A DNA stretch of 9,067 nucleotides, from NCBI GenBank assembly GCA_025924275.1, contig JAICEH010000076.1:1-9067 (forward strand), read 5' to 3'. The stretch is from Gemmatimonadales bacterium. GTDB lineage: Bacteria; Gemmatimonadota; Gemmatimonadetes; Gemmatimonadales; GWC2-71-9. This document shows positions 6,729-9,067 of this stretch, in pieces. The notes beneath the pieces are model-generated. The model saw nothing but the letters and a program-made list of their open reading frames with translations, was not told the origin of the DNA and did not search any database. The position numbers and the translations under genes were made by a program. The stretch's first letter is position 1. Every line of letters begins with the position of its first letter.

Positions 6729-7747
6729 GCCGGCGCCAGCCGCGGTGGGCCCGGTGGCCGACCGAGCGTCTGCTCGCGCTCCGGTTCGCCGACCTCGACC
6801 TCACCCTCGCGGGCTCGTGGCTGGAGGAGTGCGTCGAGGAGCTCTACGGGGAGCTGGCCCGCCGCCACCTCGCCGTCCGGCCCCACGTCTGGCTGGCCCA
6901 GGAGTGGTTCTCGCCCGCCGGCATCCCCGGCATCGCCCTGCCGTTCTACCTCGCGCACCCGCGGCTGCTCCGCCTGGAGCGGGCGCAGATGCTCGAGGTG
7001 GAGGGCGGCGACCGCGCCGAGTGCCTGAAGATCCTGCGCCACGAGACGGGACACGCGGTCCAGCACGCCTTCCGCCTCAACCGGCGGCGGCGCTGGCGCG
7101 AGCTCTTCGGGCCGTCGTCGCTCCCCTACCCGGAGTACTACCGGCCCAATCCCGCAAGCCGCCACTACGTCCAGCACCTCAAGCTCTACTATGCCCAGAG
7201 CCACCCCGACGAGGACTTCGCCGAGACCTTCGCCGTGTGGCTCCGCCCCCGGTCGGACTGGCGCCGGCGCTACGCCGAGTGGCCGGTGCTCCGCAAGCTG
7301 GAGTACGTGGACCAGCTGATGCACGAGCTCCAGGGGAAGGAGCCGCCGGTCCGCACCCGGCGGACGGTGGAGCCGCTCTCCTCGCTCCGGATGACGCTGG
7401 GCGAGCACTATCGCCGCAAGCACGAGGCCTACGCGCGCGGCTTCCCGACCTCCTACGACCGCGAGCTCCGGCAGCTCTTCTCCGATGGGCCGCGGCACCA
7501 GCGCCACGAGGCGGCCGCGACCTTCCTCCGCCGCAACCGGCCCGCCATCCGCCGCCTGGTGGCGCGATGGACCGGGGAGTACCAGCTTACCCTGGACCAG
7601 GTGCTCACCGACATGATCGGCCGCTGCCGCGAGCTCCGGCTCCGGGTGGTCGGCCCGGAGCGCAAGGTGCTGGTGGACTTCGCGGTGCTGCTCACGGTCA
7701 AGACGATGCACTCGCTCTACAGCGGCCGGAGGTGGCTCGCGCTATGA
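6725..7747 (+). CDS. Putative zinc metallopeptidase (HExxH), cytoplasmic, uncharacterised
   Basis: A 340-residue protein with a gluzincin-like zinc site: HETGH at 106-110 (H106 and H110 as ligands, E107 as the catalytic base) and E167 in DEDFAETFAVW as the likely third ligand, 57 residues after the second histidine. The EDFAETFA segment recalls the 'putative zinc-binding metallopeptidase' (Peptidase_Mx-like) group, but the rest I do not recognise. Around the site it is rich in Arg, Tyr and His; the C-terminal half (about 215-340) is helical and basic. No signal peptide or membrane segment is seen, so it probably acts in the cytoplasm. The GTG start at 6725 shares the GTGA overlap with the GDPD stop and has AGGA nine bases upstream. 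Its own stop overlaps the ATP-grasp start in ATGA. Substrate unknown; a non-proteolytic amidase role is possible. Confidence 0.8.
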   Translation: MSRRQPRWARWPTERLLALRFADLDLTLAGSWLEECVEELYGELARRHLAVRPHVWLAQEWFSPAGIPGIALPFYLAHPRLLRLERAQMLEVEGGDRAECLKILRHETGHAVQHAFRLNRRRRWRELFGPSSLPYPEYYRPNPASRHYVQHLKLYYAQSHPDEDFAETFAVWLRPRSDWRRRYAEWPVLRKLEYVDQLMHELQGKEPPVRTRRTVEPLSSLRMTLGEHYRRKHEAYARGFPTSYDRELRQLFSDGPRHQRHEAAATFLRRNRPAIRRLVARWTGEYQLTLDQVLTDMIGRCRELRLRVVGPERKVLVDFAVLLTVKTMHSLYSGRRWLAL

Positions 7748-8772
7748 AGCGGCTCCGCATCCTCGCGCTGATGCACCCGACGCTGGTGCCCCCGGAGTCG
7801 CTCGAGGGGAGCACGCCGGAGGCGATCAACACCTGGAAGACCGAGTACGACATCGTCAGCACCCTGCGCACCCTCGGGCACCAGGTCCGGCCCCTCGGCG
7901 TCTACGACGAGCTGGTCCCGATCCGCGCCGCCGTCGAGGACTGGAAGCCGCACGTCGTCTTCAACCTGCTCGAGGAGTTCCAGGGCCAGGTGGTGTTCGA
8001 CCACCACCTGGTGAGCTACCTCGAGCTCCTCGGCGTCCCCTACACCGGCTGCCGCCCGCGCGGCCTCGTGATCGCGCGGGACAAGGCGCTGTCGAAGAAG
8101 ATCGCGCTCTACCACCGGATCCGGGCGCCCGGGTTCGCGGTGTTCCCCACCGGCCGGAGGGCGCGGCGCCCCGCCCGGCTCAGCTACCCGCTCATCGTCA
8201 AGAGCCTCACCGAGCACGCCTCGCTCGGCATCTCGCAGAATTCCCTGGTGGAGAGCGACGAGGAGCTGGCGAAGCGGGTGGCGTTCATCCACGGCCGCCT
8301 GGCCACCGACGCGATCGTCGAGGAGTACATCGAGGGGCGCGAGCTGTACGTGGCGGTGCTGGGGAACCGCCGCCTCCAGGCCCTGCCGGTCTGGGAGCTC
8401 ACCTTTGAGAGCCTGCCGGCGAGCCACGCCCCGATCGCCACGGAGCGGGTGAAGCACGACCTCAAGTACCAGGAGAAGTGGGGCATCCACCAGCGCCCGG
8501 CGGCCGACCTCCCGCCCGGCCTCGCCCAGCAGCTGCACCACACCAGCAAGCGGATCTACCGGGCCCTCGAGCTCGACGGCTACGCCCGCATCGACTTCCG
8601 CCTGGCGCCCGACGGCCGGTTCTTCTTCCTCGAGGCCAACCCCAATCCCGAGATCGCCCAGAGCGAGGAGTTCGCCCAGTCGGCGCTCGTGGCGGGGCTC
8701 CCCTACCCGAAGCTGCTCGAGCGGATCGTCCGCCTGGGCCTGAGCCGGCACCAGGCGCGGGTGGAGGCCTGA
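7744..8772 (+). CDS. D-Ala-D-Ala-ligase-like ATP-grasp enzyme (amide/peptide ligase, substrate unknown)
   Basis: A 342-residue ATP-grasp ligase, expected to join a carboxylate to an amine through an acyl-phosphate at the cost of ATP. Seen: an N-terminal pre-ATP-grasp domain (1-110), K114 in ARDKALSKK, ATP-binding K153 in YPLIVKS, a small-residue loop ASLGIS (159-164), EEYIEGREL (193-201), an omega-loop-like KYQEKWG (241-247), and the Mg ligands D284 in RIDFR, E297 and N299 in FLEANPNP. The catalytic site looks intact. Unlike true D-Ala-D-Ala ligases, the N-terminus lacks the GGxSxExxVS element that grips the first D-alanine, so the substrate is probably different. The start overlaps the peptidase stop (ATGA), with GGAGG eleven bases upstream. 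Strict coupling to the peptidase suggests the two act on related peptide or amide bonds. Confidence 0.88.
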   Translation: MKRLRILALMHPTLVPPESLEGSTPEAINTWKTEYDIVSTLRTLGHQVRPLGVYDELVPIRAAVEDWKPHVVFNLLEEFQGQVVFDHHLVSYLELLGVPYTGCRPRGLVIARDKALSKKIALYHRIRAPGFAVFPTGRRARRPARLSYPLIVKSLTEHASLGISQNSLVESDEELAKRVAFIHGRLATDAIVEEYIEGRELYVAVLGNRRLQALPVWELTFESLPASHAPIATERVKHDLKYQEKWGIHQRPAADLPPGLAQQLHHTSKRIYRALELDGYARIDFRLAPDGRFFFLEANPNPEIAQSEEFAQSALVAGLPYPKLLERIVRLGLSRHQARVEA

Positions 8773-8776
8773 GCGC

Positions 8777-9067
8777 GTGACCACCCCCCTCGCCCGCTGC
8801 CCCCGGGGGCGGACGCTGGGCACGCCCGGGCCGGCCGCCTTGCCGCTCCTGCCGCTCCTCTACCTCGCCTGGGCCGACGGCGATCTGGAGCCCGGGGAGC
8901 TCGAGGTGCTGCGCGACCGGATCGGGCGCGCCACCTGGCTGTCGAAGGCGGATCGCACCTGGCTCCGCCGCTGGCTCGACCCCGCGGACCCGCCGGCGCC
9001 GGAGGACCTCCTGGCCCTCCGCCGTACGGTGCGGGACCTCGCGGCCGGGGCGCCGGGCGAGGCGCGG
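8777..9067 (+). CDS. TerB-like helical domain protein, N-terminal part, runs off right edge
   Basis: 97 codons from a GTG start that has GGAGG (8763-8767) nine bases upstream and lies four bases after the ATP-grasp stop, so it belongs to the same operon. Residues 20-60 read as TerB-like: a hydrophobic helix PLLPLLYLAWADG, an acidic D/E turn (DLEPGELE), then the helix VLRDRIGRATWL, followed by an RRWLDPADPPAPEDLLALR segment. This resembles short helical N-terminal domains that I recall in front of some acyl-CoA dehydrogenase/oxidase-type proteins, so the gene may encode a much larger enzyme. The catalytic part would be outside the window, so only the TerB-like start can be supported. Confidence 0.6.
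   Translation, partial: MTTPLARCPRGRTLGTPGPAALPLLPLLYLAWADGDLEPGELEVLRDRIGRATWLSKADRTWLRRWLDPADPPAPEDLLALRRTVRDLAAGAPGEAR

Noticed and set aside
7744..8772. Naming the ATP-grasp gene ddl
   Set aside because: The Ddl N-terminal substrate motif is absent and the neighbours are not cell-wall genes.
1..9067. tRNA, rRNA, CRISPR arrays, insertion sequences, phage genes
   Set aside because: No cloverleaf, spaced direct repeats, transposase or integrase motifs, or target-site duplications were recognised by eye.

Overview
The window is very GC-rich (about 70% by eye) with tightly packed bacterial genes and strong third-position G/C. A clade II nitrous oxide reductase gene next to a lipoprotein cytochrome c and an Rrf2 regulator, together with a large MASE1 hybrid kinase, fits a Gemmatimonadota-like or similar high-GC, respiratory, Gram-negative-type bacterium. 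The phylum is an inference from gene content and base composition; no rRNA or other marker gene is present.

Left part (1-2711), a nitrous oxide respiration module. On the minus strand a monoheme c-type cytochrome lipoprotein (1690-2172) is followed after 64 bases by nosZ (1-1625, running off the left edge). NosZ shows all seven histidines of the CuZ centre; its C-terminal CuA domain lies outside the window. A three-cysteine Rrf2/NsrR-like regulator (2295-2711) is transcribed divergently. The 122-base gap between them is an AT-rich island with back-to-back promoter-like elements, so the regulator probably senses NO, redox or Fe-S status and controls both itself and the nos genes.

Middle (2697-5870, minus strand). 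One 1057-residue hybrid sensor kinase: MASE1 membrane sensor, three PAS domains, HisKA, HATPase and a C-terminal receiver. It converges on the Rrf2 gene with a 15-base tail-to-tail overlap. No separate output regulator is visible.

Right part (6003-9067, plus strand), a tightly coupled operon. A glycerophosphodiester phosphodiesterase, a cytoplasmic zinc metallopeptidase-like protein (HExxH plus a downstream glutamate), a D-Ala-D-Ala-ligase-like ATP-grasp enzyme and the start of a TerB-like helical protein are joined by GTGA and ATGA overlaps and a 4-base gap. The peptidase/ATP-grasp pair suggests an uncharacterised peptide- or amide-forming and -cleaving pathway and is the least explained part of the window. 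No tRNA, rRNA, CRISPR, insertion sequence or phage gene was recognised.
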